Source of the DNA: a virus | Length of the DNA: 21,721 bases | Direction: 5' to 3' (one strand) | IMG/VR virus record: IMGVR_UViG_3300027597_000043 | Span: 1-21,721 of that record | In this document: positions 15,890-20,666 of the stretch, piece after piece | Layout: every line of letters begins with the position of its first letter | How positions within the stretch are numbered: the stretch's first letter is position 1 | The notes under the pieces: model-generated | What the model was told of the DNA's origin: nothing | The model's database searches: none | The model's input: the letters and a program-made list of their open reading frames with translations, nothing else | Translations under genes and position numbers: made by a program

Positions 15890-16185
15890 TAAGCAACGAG
15901 CATTTTGTTAAGGAATGCCATTCCTTTGGGGGTGATTAAAATTTGGACCTCGCGCTTGTCGCCTTTCTGTTCGCGCACGCGCCGCAAAAGGCCCTTCTCT
16001 TCCAATTTGTCTACGGTGCGAGAGATTGCCGGCGCCGACACCTTCAGCGCCTTGGCTGTCTCGTTAATGAGGGGCGCATCGTCCATGATGTCTGCGTGCA
16101 AGAGGATCTTGAGGCTCAACGTGCCGAGTTTGCCGGCCTTGTTGAGTTGGTCAAACATGACGATTGCTTTGTCTAGGTTGCTCAT
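15889..16185 (-). CDS. MarR-like winged helix-turn-helix regulator
   Basis: Start chosen at 16185: AGGAG lies nine bases upstream and the product MSNLDKAIVMFDQLNKAGKL begins cleanly, while an upstream in-frame ATG would add 45 Arg/Gln-rich residues overlapping the previous gene. The 98-residue protein has helices around KLGTLSLKILLHA, the recognition region LKVSAPAISRTVDKLEEKGL (about 49-68) and a wing RRVREQKGDKREVQILITPK, the hallmark of MarR-type DNA-binding domains. It lacks the long dimerisation helices of full MarR proteins, which are about 140 residues. It is probably a dimeric repressor or antirepressor acting on phage promoters. It is followed by the XRE gene with a one-base overlap. 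Confidence 0.85.
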   Translation of the reverse strand: MSNLDKAIVMFDQLNKAGKLGTLSLKILLHADIMDDAPLINETAKALKVSAPAISRTVDKLEEKGLLRRVREQKGDKREVQILITPKGMAFLNKMLVA

Positions 16186-16187
16186 TT

Positions 16188-16547
16188 TTATCTCCTGTCT
16201 ATGCGTCTGCTGACGCCTGTTATGACTTCGTAGGGGTTGATGCTGCGCTTGCTTTTGCAGTCGCAGCAAAGACGATTGTGATTGCCTTCTGAGTCGAACT
16301 CTTTCCGACAGCACATGCATGGCCTAGGGCGCAGCATGGGCTTTGGGGCAACGTGCAGTCCGGCTTGTTTGCGGACTGTTTCTGGTGGCGCCGGCACTTG
16401 GTAGACCTGCCGGCTCCTGATTGATCTGATGGTGCGGGCCGAGACATCAAAACGCTTGGCCAGCTCGTGGCTTAGCTCTGCGCTTTTGCGGATTTCATCC
16501 ACCTGCTCATCCGTTAGCTTGCGGTTGAAATAGGCGGCCTTACTCAT
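16188..16547 (-). CDS. Helix-turn-helix protein with a C-terminal zinc ribbon
   Basis: A 119-residue protein. Residues 11-46 (LTDEQVDEIRKSAELSHELA, then RFDVSARTIRSIRSR) look like the Hin/resolvase-type helix-turn-helix. After a Pro-rich linker, Cys77-x2-Cys80 and Cys94-x2-Cys97 form a C4 zinc-ribbon knuckle pair (PCMCCRKEF, RLCCDCKSK). The combination suggests a small DNA-binding regulator rather than a recombinase, as no catalytic serine or tyrosine domain is present. The end of the gene encodes the AGGAG used by the MarR-like gene three bases downstream. Its own ATG overlaps the stop of the 16-residue membrane ORF. Confidence 0.8.
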   Translation of the reverse strand: MSKAAYFNRKLTDEQVDEIRKSAELSHELAKRFDVSARTIRSIRSRQVYQVPAPPETVRKQAGLHVAPKPMLRPRPCMCCRKEFDSEGNHNRLCCDCKSKRSINPYEVITGVSRRIDRR

Positions 16548-16594
16548 AGGCTCTTCACCACGTTGTAGAGAAGTAACAGGATCAGGTCGATCAT
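16544..16594 (-). CDS. 16-residue membrane micro-ORF
   Basis: The ORF MIDLILLLLYNVVKSL fills the gap between two genes exactly: its ATG overlaps the upstream stop as ATGA and its TGA overlaps the next ATG in the same way. An SD-like GGAGAAAG lies upstream in the shared start cassette. The product is a single short hydrophobic helix. It may be a real peptide, a translational coupler, or both. Confidence 0.55.
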   Translation of the reverse strand: MIDLILLLLYNVVKSL

Positions 16595-16788
16595 TTGCCT
16601 TTCTCCAACAATTCGCGTGTTTCCGGCTTCAGCTTATCCCAATCACCGCGCCAGACATGCTTCGCCAAATCCTGCACAGCAGCGCGTAACTTCTCAATTT
16701 CGGTGGTCACAGGAGGCGCGATTGGCTTGCCACAATCATGCGTGGGCTGGCCTGGGTGGATGATGTTGTTGTCCATTTCGTCGCTCAT
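16591..16788 (-). CDS. Small phage early protein, unknown function
   Basis: A 65-residue protein with an extended N-terminal part (MDNNIIHPGQPTHDCGKPIA) and a helical C-terminal half (EIEKLRAAVQDLAKHVWRGD), ending LLEKGK. The helical part resembles the EKLRAALRAIAEDC stretch of the next upstream gene, so the two may be distant paralogues or share a helix type. It is coupled on both sides by ATGA overlaps. The C-terminal codons also supply the GGAGAAAG ribosome-binding site for the following micro-ORF. No function can be assigned. Confidence 0.72.
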   Translation of the reverse strand: MSDEMDNNIIHPGQPTHDCGKPIAPPVTTEIEKLRAAVQDLAKHVWRGDWDKLKPETRELLEKGK

Positions 16789-17003
16789 TCCTTTTCTCCC
16801 AGCGCCACGCGGGCGGCGTATTTGATAGCGCCGTGTGACGGCGGATAATCCGCTTCACAATCCTCTGCGATAGCGCGCAGCGCCGCCCGCAGCTTTTCGA
16901 TTTTCGCATCAGCTTCATCCCAGCCTTCGCGCAGCTTCTTGGCATCCTCAAATTTTACATACAGGACGCCATTTATTTGAACGCCGATATGGTCTTCGCT
17001 CAT
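16785..17003 (-). CDS. Small phage early protein, unknown function
   Basis: A 72-residue protein. The N-terminal beta hairpin HIGVQINGVLYVKFEDAKKL is followed by a long charged helix (EGWDEADAKIEKLRAALRAI) and a short end containing PPSHGAIKYAARVALGEKE. The last codons contain the GGAGAAAA ribosome-binding site of the next gene, and the stop overlaps its start (ATGA). This layout suggests a small coiled-coil dimer. There is no cysteine cluster or membrane segment, and no function is known. Confidence 0.75.
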   Translation of the reverse strand: MSEDHIGVQINGVLYVKFEDAKKLREGWDEADAKIEKLRAALRAIAEDCEADYPPSHGAIKYAARVALGEKE

Positions 17004-17257
17004 TCTTTTTCTCCCAGCACACGAATATCTCTTCCTGACCGAATATCTTGGGCGCTCTCGCTATGCACCCACAATGATCTTCGCTGCAATTCGGTTGATG
17101 ACCCCGCCATTTTCGCCATTAGATCATGGTATCGCGCCACTTGTTCCCGCGCATCGCGCCGGGCTTGTTGGATCATTTGCCCAATCTTTGCCGCCGCCTC
17201 TGAGTTGAGCGTCAGTCCGGTGGCTGCGTAGATTTTATCTGCGATTTCGCTTGTCAT
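17000..17257 (-). CDS. Small phage early protein, unknown function
   Basis: Start chosen at 17257, where ATG shares a base with the upstream TGA; a longer in-frame start would add a His/Arg/Asp-rich stretch that is antisense-like and overlaps the membrane protein gene. The 85-residue product MTSEIADKIYAATGLTLNSE is helical through AKIGQMIQQARRDAREQVA. The tail ends IRVLGEKE, whose codons hold the ribosome-binding site of the next gene. The N-terminal segment resembles short DNA- or protein-binding helical domains, but no known motif is visible. Confidence 0.72.
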   Translation of the reverse strand: MTSEIADKIYAATGLTLNSEAAAKIGQMIQQARRDAREQVARYHDLMAKMAGSSTELQRRSLWVHSESAQDIRSGRDIRVLGEKE

Positions 17258-17421
17258 CACCAAATCCCCAGGATGATGCCGGTGCCGTGGATCACACCCA
17301 CGGGAAAGCACACAAGCCCGATGATCAGCATCGCCGCCCAATTGGCAGCCACGCATGTCCAGATGTGAACGACCATGGATGTCATGATCCACGCGACAAT
17401 AAAGAAACTACCTGCATTCAT
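17257..17421 (-). CDS. 54-residue two-helix membrane protein
   Basis: The ORF starts with ATG at 17421 behind a strong GGAGGAG and ends in TGA sharing a base with the next ATG. The 54-residue product begins MNAGSFFIVAWIMTSMVV and ends GTGIILGIW. It is hydrophobic throughout, with two probable membrane helices (about 5-27 and 30-52) and two Cys, at 23 and 37. It has holin-like size and topology but sits in an early operon far from the lysis genes, so superinfection exclusion or an envelope function is as likely. Its exact coupling to both neighbours supports it as a gene. Confidence 0.65.
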   Translation of the reverse strand: MNAGSFFIVAWIMTSMVVHIWTCVAANWAAMLIIGLVCFPVGVIHGTGIILGIW

Positions 17422-17435
17422 TGTTTTTCTCCTCC

Positions 17436-17678
17436 TTAATTCAACGGTTTTTGGTTATCATATTTGATCGGCGGAAAACTTCCGACAATCTTCGCCATAT
17501 CTGCGGCCATTTTTTTCTTGCGCCCGGTCTTCACTGTCATCTCAATTGCCAATGCCAAGGATTGAGCTATGGCTCGGATCACATCGTGACCATCCAGATC
17601 ATGCTCTTCCCCCCGCGCCATCGCCCAAGTCACAATAGCAACGGAGAAATTCAGAATATCATCATGCTTATCATTCAT
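17436..17678 (-). CDS. Small phage early protein, unknown function
   Basis: An 80-residue mostly helical protein: MNDKHDDILNFSVAIVTWAM, an acidic turn EEHDLDGHD, then VIRAIAQSLALAIEMTV, then a lysine-rich TGRKKKMAADMAK and a short polar tail ending NQKPLN. The amphipathic helices could form a small bundle. The start is coupled to the upstream gene by ATGA behind GGAGAAAA. Its stop TAA lies 14 bases before the start of the membrane protein, which has its own strong SD. No function can be assigned. Confidence 0.75.
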   Translation of the reverse strand: MNDKHDDILNFSVAIVTWAMARGEEHDLDGHDVIRAIAQSLALAIEMTVKTGRKKKMAADMAKIVGSFPPIKYDNQKPLN

Positions 17679-17866
17679 TGCTTTTCTCCTAATACTGCTG
17701 TGATGATGGCATGCGCGCCAATTACATCGTCGGCATCAATGCACTGCCGGGCATGCACTAGAGCCTGCCGCAGCAGGCCATTCTCGGCCAGCAGCAGCCG
17801 GGCCTCTGCCTTGGCCTGGGCGGCTTCTGCCGTGGTGCTAGTGGTGGGTTGTGCTTCAATCTTCAC
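17675..17866 (-). CDS. Small coiled-coil-like protein, GTG start
   Basis: A GTG start at 17866 preceded by GGAGG (17873-17877 on the complementary strand) at six-base spacing, inside the end of the upstream ORF (11-base overlap). The 63-residue product MKIEAQPTTSTTAEAAQAKA continues as an Ala/Leu/Glu-rich helix (EARLLLAENGLLRQALVHA) with heptad-like leucines. It ends ITAVLGEKQ, whose codons form the next ribosome-binding site. It is probably a small coiled coil; the function is unknown. Confidence 0.68.
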   Translation of the reverse strand: MKIEAQPTTSTTAEAAQAKAEARLLLAENGLLRQALVHARQCIDADDVIGAHAIITAVLGEKQ

Positions 17867-17990
17867 GATGGGCCTCCATGACCGCTGTTAGGGCTTCCTG
17901 GGCATCCTGGCGGGTGGGCCAGGGGTAGCCATGAAATGCCCCCGAGGGGGCGTTGATGATGAACCAAAACTGTCCAATGAGCTTGATCAT
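17856..17990 (-). CDS. 44-residue small phage protein
   Basis: The ORF starts at ATG 17990, overlapping the stop of the preceding micro-ORF as ATGA, and ends TGA 17856-17858 within the following gene. The product starts MIKLIGQFWFIINAPSGAFH and continues GYPWPTRQDAQEALTAVMEA. The pattern (FWFIxxx, then GxPWPTRxDAxEA) suggests a small folded beta-alpha unit like short phage proteins that place a DAxEA helix after a strand. It has no SD of its own, so translation is probably coupled. Confidence 0.6.
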   Translation of the reverse strand: MIKLIGQFWFIINAPSGAFHGYPWPTRQDAQEALTAVMEAHRED

Positions 17991-18070
17991 ATGACCAGAT
18001 CCGCGAACAGGATCAGCAGGATGACGGCCCCCATCAGGAGGCCGCCGGCAATTATCTCAAGCATCCTCAC
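17987..18070 (-). CDS. 27-residue single-helix membrane micro-ORF
   Basis: GTG at 18070 is chosen as start: GGAGGG lies seven bases upstream and GTGA overlaps the stop of the preceding gene. An ATG two codons later (18064) is the alternative but sits poorly relative to the SD. The product begins MRMLEIIAGGLLMGAV and is one continuous hydrophobic helix ending ADLVI. Its stop overlaps the next ATG by ATGA. Confidence 0.58.
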   Translation of the reverse strand: MRMLEIIAGGLLMGAVILLILFADLVI

Positions 18071-18324
18071 CGCCAATCCCTCCGGATCTCGCGGGCTTCT
18101 GCGCGGTATTGGGCAGCCAACTCAAGGTTGATCTGCCCAATCTCGGGGAAGAACTTGGCCAGCTTCATGCCGGCGCGGTGCAGCTTCCAAGCCCGCTGCA
18201 TGATTTCCCGGCGGCGTTCAATTGCCTCGTCCCGTTCCATTTCGTAGCGGTTCCAATCATCCGCGGCCTGCTGCTCAAGCATGGCGTTGTCCATATCAAT
18301 CAGCATGTCTTTCCACGCTCCCAT
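18067..18324 (-). CDS. Small charged helical protein, unknown function
   Basis: An 85-residue protein dominated by charged helices: MLEQQAADDWNRYEMERDEA, then IERRREIMQRAWKLHRAG, then LKL-like FFPEIGQINLELAAQYRAEA and a basic end REIRRDWR. The alternation of Arg and Glu suggests a coiled coil or nucleic-acid contact surface. It starts three bases after the stop of the first gene of the leftward operon, so expression is coupled to it. No homologous family is recognised. Confidence 0.75.
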   Translation of the reverse strand: MGAWKDMLIDMDNAMLEQQAADDWNRYEMERDEAIERRREIMQRAWKLHRAGMKLAKFFPEIGQINLELAAQYRAEAREIRRDWR

Positions 18325-18327
18325 GGC

Positions 18328-18633
18328 TCAGGCCCCCCGACGCAGGTCAGCGGCGGCGCAGGCGCGGTTCCAAGAACCGTTCACGCGATTATCTTCTTCC
18401 TCAGCCACCGCGCGACCAACGAGGTCAGACAGCAGGTCGCGGGTGCTGTTGATCAGATCGTCGCACTCGTCGGTGCGGTGCATTTGGCGGATTTCCATAA
18501 GGCGCTCTAGAAAAGACTGGGTGGCGAACACCACGCGTTCAGCAATCGCCACAGTGGGGTGATCGTCAGCGGCATCCAGCTTCGCCAACTTGGACTTGAT
18601 TTCGCCTTCGAGGTTGAAATTGCCAATAGTCAT
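18328..18633 (-). CDS. First gene of the leftward operon, unknown function
   Basis: A 101-residue protein, ATG behind AGGAG, located about 40 bases downstream of the predicted leftward transcription start. The N-terminus MTIGNFNLEGEIKSKLAKLD is followed by helices around VAIAERVVFATQSFLERLME and DLINSTRDLLSDLVGRAVAE, then an acidic run EEEDNR and a basic tail. There is no helix-turn-helix or membrane segment. The promoter-proximal position suggests early expression at a high level, possibly as a host-takeover or regulatory factor, but this is inference. Confidence 0.78.
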   Translation of the reverse strand: MTIGNFNLEGEIKSKLAKLDAADDHPTVAIAERVVFATQSFLERLMEIRQMHRTDECDDLINSTRDLLSDLVGRAVAEEEDNRVNGSWNRACAAADLRRGA

Positions 18634-18652
18634 TTTACTCTCCTGTCTGTTT

Positions 18653-18663
18653 GCCGTTTCGGC
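18653..18663. promoter_or_regulatory. Short inverted repeat in the leftward leader
   Basis: GCCG-TTT-CGGC is a perfect 4-bp palindrome with a 3-base centre, in the untranslated leader of the leftward operon. Its core CGTTTCG is the same as the core of the 19-bp inverted repeat 38 bases away. It may be a second operator or an RNA hairpin before the ribosome-binding site. Confidence 0.35.
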
Positions 18664-18680
18664 TTGTTTGCGATGACATA

Positions 18681-18709
18681 ACCTTACTGTTGCGTTTCGC
18701 GACAGTCAA
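18681..18709 (-). promoter_or_regulatory. Predicted leftward early promoter
   Basis: On the minus strand TTGACT (18709-18704) and TAAGGT (18686-18681) are 17 bases apart, close to the sigma70 consensus. They would start transcription near 18674, giving a leader of about 40 bases to the ATG at 18633. The 19-bp inverted repeat fills the spacer. Confidence 0.6.
18687..18705. promoter_or_regulatory. Putative operator within the leftward promoter
   Basis: CTGTTGCGTTTCGCGACAG is an inverted repeat with 8-base arms, seven of eight pairs matching, around a TTT centre. It occupies the whole spacer between the -35 and -10 of the leftward promoter, the typical place for a repressor site. Candidate binders are the XRE, MarR-like or Cro/YdaS-like proteins of this phage; which one binds cannot be told from sequence. 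Confidence 0.6.
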
Positions 18710-18745
18710 CATAAAAGATGGAAACTAATTTATTTTTTTGTCGTC

Positions 18746-18775
18746 TTGACAGGTTGCCAAAATGACGAGTAGGCT
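18746..18775 (+). promoter_or_regulatory. Predicted rightward early promoter, probably leaderless transcript
   Basis: A perfect TTGACA (18746-18751) and TAGGCT (18770-18775) are 18 bases apart; the -10 is weak apart from its TA and final T. The expected start site, 7-9 bases further on, coincides with the ATG at 18784. There is no Shine-Dalgarno sequence before that ATG. Confidence 0.5.
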
Positions 18776-18783
18776 CCTGCCCT

Positions 18784-19020
18784 ATGAAAAACGCGACCAC
18801 CTGCGATATCATCGAGGCCCTCGGCGGCGTGCAACACGTTGCCAATAAAATATGCGTTGATCAGCAGATCATCTACAATTGGATGAGGCCAACGCGGGGT
18901 ATTGCGCGGTTATACTGGCTTGACATCCTTGAGCTGGCGCGGCGTGAACGCGCAACCTGGATCACAGCCGAGGTGCTGAAGAAGGCTAAGGGGTTGTATG
19001 CAAGGGAGATTGCAAAATGA
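18784..19020 (+). CDS. Cro/YdaS-like helix-turn-helix regulator
   Basis: A 78-residue protein. Residues 8-51 (DIIEALGGVQHVANKICVDQ, then IIYNWMRPTRGIARLYWLD) follow the Cro/YdaS plan: helix 1, GG turn, A-x-x-x-x-x-V helix 2, a recognition helix ending in NW, and the arginine-rich turn before a YW helix. It is probably a small repressor of the divergent promoters at 18681-18775, like Cro of lambda. The ATG has no SD and sits where transcription is predicted to begin, so the mRNA is probably leaderless. It is followed by an ATGA-coupled gene and heads the replication operon. Confidence 0.82.
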   Translation: MKNATTCDIIEALGGVQHVANKICVDQQIIYNWMRPTRGIARLYWLDILELARRERATWITAEVLKKAKGLYAREIAK

Positions 19021-19259
19021 GCGGAAAAGACCCCATGGCGATTCTTATTGAGTATATCAAATTGCAGGAAAAATCTGTGAAATTGCATATTAAAAATCAA
19101 CCGACATTGCGTGATTTGTTTGCAATGGCAGCTTTGCAAGGTTTGTTGGCGAACCCTGAAACAAATACAGGATACGGGAGAGAAACTTACGCTTCTATTG
19201 CTTATGGGCATGCTGATGAGATGCTTAAATCACGCAAAAAGAAAATCTTATCCGTATGA
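19017..19259 (+). CDS. Small AT-rich phage early protein, unknown function
   Basis: An 80-residue protein coupled to its neighbours by ATGA on both sides. The middle TLRDLFAMAALQGLLANPET and the end YGHADEMLKSRKKK match a pattern I recall in many small phage proteins (RDxFAxxALxGLLANP, then AxxxADxML). None of these has a known function to my knowledge. The gene counts to about 39% GC over 19021-19260, against about 65% in the first 120 bases of the following gene. That is unusual for this region and suggests a separate origin or relaxed composition. Confidence 0.75.
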   Translation: MSGKDPMAILIEYIKLQEKSVKLHIKNQPTLRDLFAMAALQGLLANPETNTGYGRETYASIAYGHADEMLKSRKKKILSV

Positions 19260-20002
19260 ACCCCTTTGAAACCCACGGCATCAAGCACCTCTCGGCTTCC
19301 AGCCTCAACACCTGGGCGGCGGAACCCGCCATGTGGGTGCTGCAAAAACTCGCCGGCAAGCAGACGCCCGCAGGCTTCGCAGCGCATCGTGGCACCGCAT
19401 CAGAAAGCGGCATTGTCAGCGGCCTGCTCTATCCTGACATGCCTATTGTTGAAGCGCAGCAAATCGCGCTGGACCAATTCGACACGCTCTCAGGCATGAG
19501 CAAAAATCCCAAGGCGGTAAAAGAACGCGCCGCCATCCCCGGCATCGTTGAGCAAGGCATCAACAAGCTGCGCGTTGCCGGCATCCCCGACGAGATCCAG
19601 CATAAGATTGAAGTCTTCCTTCCAGGCATCCCCATACCCTTCATTGGTTTTGTGGACCTTGGCTGGACACGCCACGGCATTCGCTTGGATATCAAATCCA
19701 AACTTCGCATCCCCTCAGACATTGAGCAGGCCCACCGCCGGCAAGTGGGTCTGTATATCCACGACACAAACAACACCGGCCGCGTGGCGTATTTCACGCC
19801 AACACAAGAGGCGGTGTATGCGCTTGAAAGCGCGCCCCTATATGTTGAAGAGTTGCGCCAGATCGCAATTCGGATGCAGAATTTCCTGGCGCTGAGCGAT
19901 GATCGCGAAAAGCTGATCCGCTCCTGCGTGCCTAACTACAACAGTTTTTATTGGTCTGACGAATATACTCGGCAGCTCGGTAAGGAGGTTTTCGGTGTCT
20001 AA
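19256..20002 (+). CDS. PD-(D/E)XK superfamily nuclease
   Basis: The 248-residue protein carries the RecB/Cas4-type plan. LSASSLNTW (12-20) is followed by HRGTASESG with the motif I glutamate (Glu50). FIGFVDLGW holds Asp134 (motif II), LDIKSK holds Asp145 and Lys147 (motif III), and RRQVGLY (Gln163, Tyr167) is the conserved QxxxY motif. By family knowledge it is a metal-dependent DNA exonuclease or nickase acting on phage or host DNA. It sits just before the single-strand DNA-binding protein, which suggests a recombination or replication role. No annealing protein of the RecT or Erf type was found in the window. The start overlaps the previous stop by ATGA. Confidence 0.85.
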   Translation: MNPFETHGIKHLSASSLNTWAAEPAMWVLQKLAGKQTPAGFAAHRGTASESGIVSGLLYPDMPIVEAQQIALDQFDTLSGMSKNPKAVKERAAIPGIVEQGINKLRVAGIPDEIQHKIEVFLPGIPIPFIGFVDLGWTRHGIRLDIKSKLRIPSDIEQAHRRQVGLYIHDTNNTGRVAYFTPTQEAVYALESAPLYVEELRQIAIRMQNFLALSDDREKLIRSCVPNYNSFYWSDEYTRQLGKEVFGV

Positions 20003-20051
20003 CCGGAAGGCGGTGCGGCGCTCTCCGCACATCACGCTTAAAACGAGGTAA
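19995..20051 (+). CDS. 18-residue basic micro-ORF before the SSB gene
   Basis: A GTG at 19995 lies six bases after a perfect Shine-Dalgarno AAGGAGG (19982-19988). It opens an 18-residue frame, MSNRKAVRRSPHITLKTR, that ends at TAA 20049-20051, three bases before the SSB start. It overlaps the nuclease gene by eight bases. Six Arg/Lys and one His make it strongly basic. It may be a real peptide, a translation leader for the SSB, or chance; the quality of the SD is the main support. Confidence 0.45.
   Translation: MSNRKAVRRSPHITLKTR
20013..20030 (+). promoter_or_regulatory. Hairpin inside the micro-ORF upstream of the SSB gene
   Basis: GTGCGG and CCGCAC pair perfectly around a six-base loop, inside the micro-ORF and 24 bases before the SSB start. 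If folded in RNA it could slow or gate ribosomes entering the SSB gene. The GC-rich stem has no T-tract after it, so it is not a terminator. Confidence 0.4.
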
Positions 20052-20054
20052 ACG

Positions 20055-20657
20055 ATGTCAACTTCAATTACGATCAAAAACGTCCGTTTGGCTTATGTGC
20101 ATTTGGTGGAGCCCCGCGCTGCTGCCGACGGCGCTGAGCCGAAATACAGCGTTACCGTAATCGTCCCCAAGACGGATACGGCAAACCTGAACGCCATTCG
20201 CGAAGCTATCAAAACAGCGCGTGAAGCACGCTGGGGAGCTAAGGCGCCCGCCGGTCTTCGCTCTCCGGTGCGCGATGGCGATGAAAAGGATGCTGATGGC
20301 AATTATGTGCGCGGCGAAGAGTTCCGGGGCGCATATTACATGAACGCCTCCAGCAAGCGGCCGGTAGATGCCAAAATTTTGATGGGTGGCAAGATCGTCA
20401 ACTGCCCGCCCGAGCATCTTGTCTCCGGCTACTACGGCAGCGTCATGGCCAATTTCTACGCCTATGAGGCTGTCGGGAACAAAGGCGTGAGCGCTGGCCT
20501 AAACGGCGTTACCATCACCAAGCGTGGCGAGCCCTTGGGCCGTAAGGTGGATTGGTCGCAGGCCATGGAAGGCGCTGAAGATTTCGGCGCTGGCGCAGCT
20601 GCCGCCGGCATGGAAGACTTTGGCGCCCCCGCGCAGGGTGACGAGATCCCCTTCTAA
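20055..20657 (+). CDS. Single-strand DNA-binding protein, DUF2815/Enc34 type
   Basis: A 200-residue protein, ATG six bases after GAGG (20045-20048). The N-terminal strands (ITIKNVRLAYVHLVEPRAA, then KYSVTVIVPKTD), the GEEFRGAYYMNASSKRPVD segment near 93-111 and GGKIVNCPPEHLVSGYYGSV near 117-136 match my memory of the DUF2815 family, shown to be phage single-strand DNA-binding proteins with an OB-fold. A Gly/Ala/Asp-rich flexible tail ends GDEIPF, nearly the same as the DDDIPF tip of bacterial SSB. It coats single-stranded DNA in replication and recombination. It lies between a nuclease and a primase gene, consistent with this role. Confidence 0.86.
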   Translation: MSTSITIKNVRLAYVHLVEPRAAADGAEPKYSVTVIVPKTDTANLNAIREAIKTAREARWGAKAPAGLRSPVRDGDEKDADGNYVRGEEFRGAYYMNASSKRPVDAKILMGGKIVNCPPEHLVSGYYGSVMANFYAYEAVGNKGVSAGLNGVTITKRGEPLGRKVDWSQAMEGAEDFGAGAAAAGMEDFGAPAQGDEIPF

Positions 20658-20666
20658 GTAACGAAG

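Larger units (their letters stand above)
16591..17689 (-). repeat. Five dispersed copies of one SD/ATGA start cassette
   Basis: Minus-strand copies close to GGAGAAAARVAATGA lie at 17675-17689, 17418-17432, 17000-17014, 16785-16799 and 16591-16606 (the last one base longer). Each gives an SD and the start of a small gene; four of them also include the stop of the gene before. No more extensive similarity between the genes themselves is evident. Confidence 0.7.

Noticed and set aside
16186-16320. Longer start for the MarR-like gene
   Set aside because: The extra 45 residues are Arg/Gln/Ser low complexity and overlap the zinc-ribbon gene; the ATG at 16185 has a good SD.
18109-18510. Plus-strand frame of 133 codons in the leftward operon
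   Set aside because: Antisense to two well-formed minus-strand genes with coupled starts; no SD.
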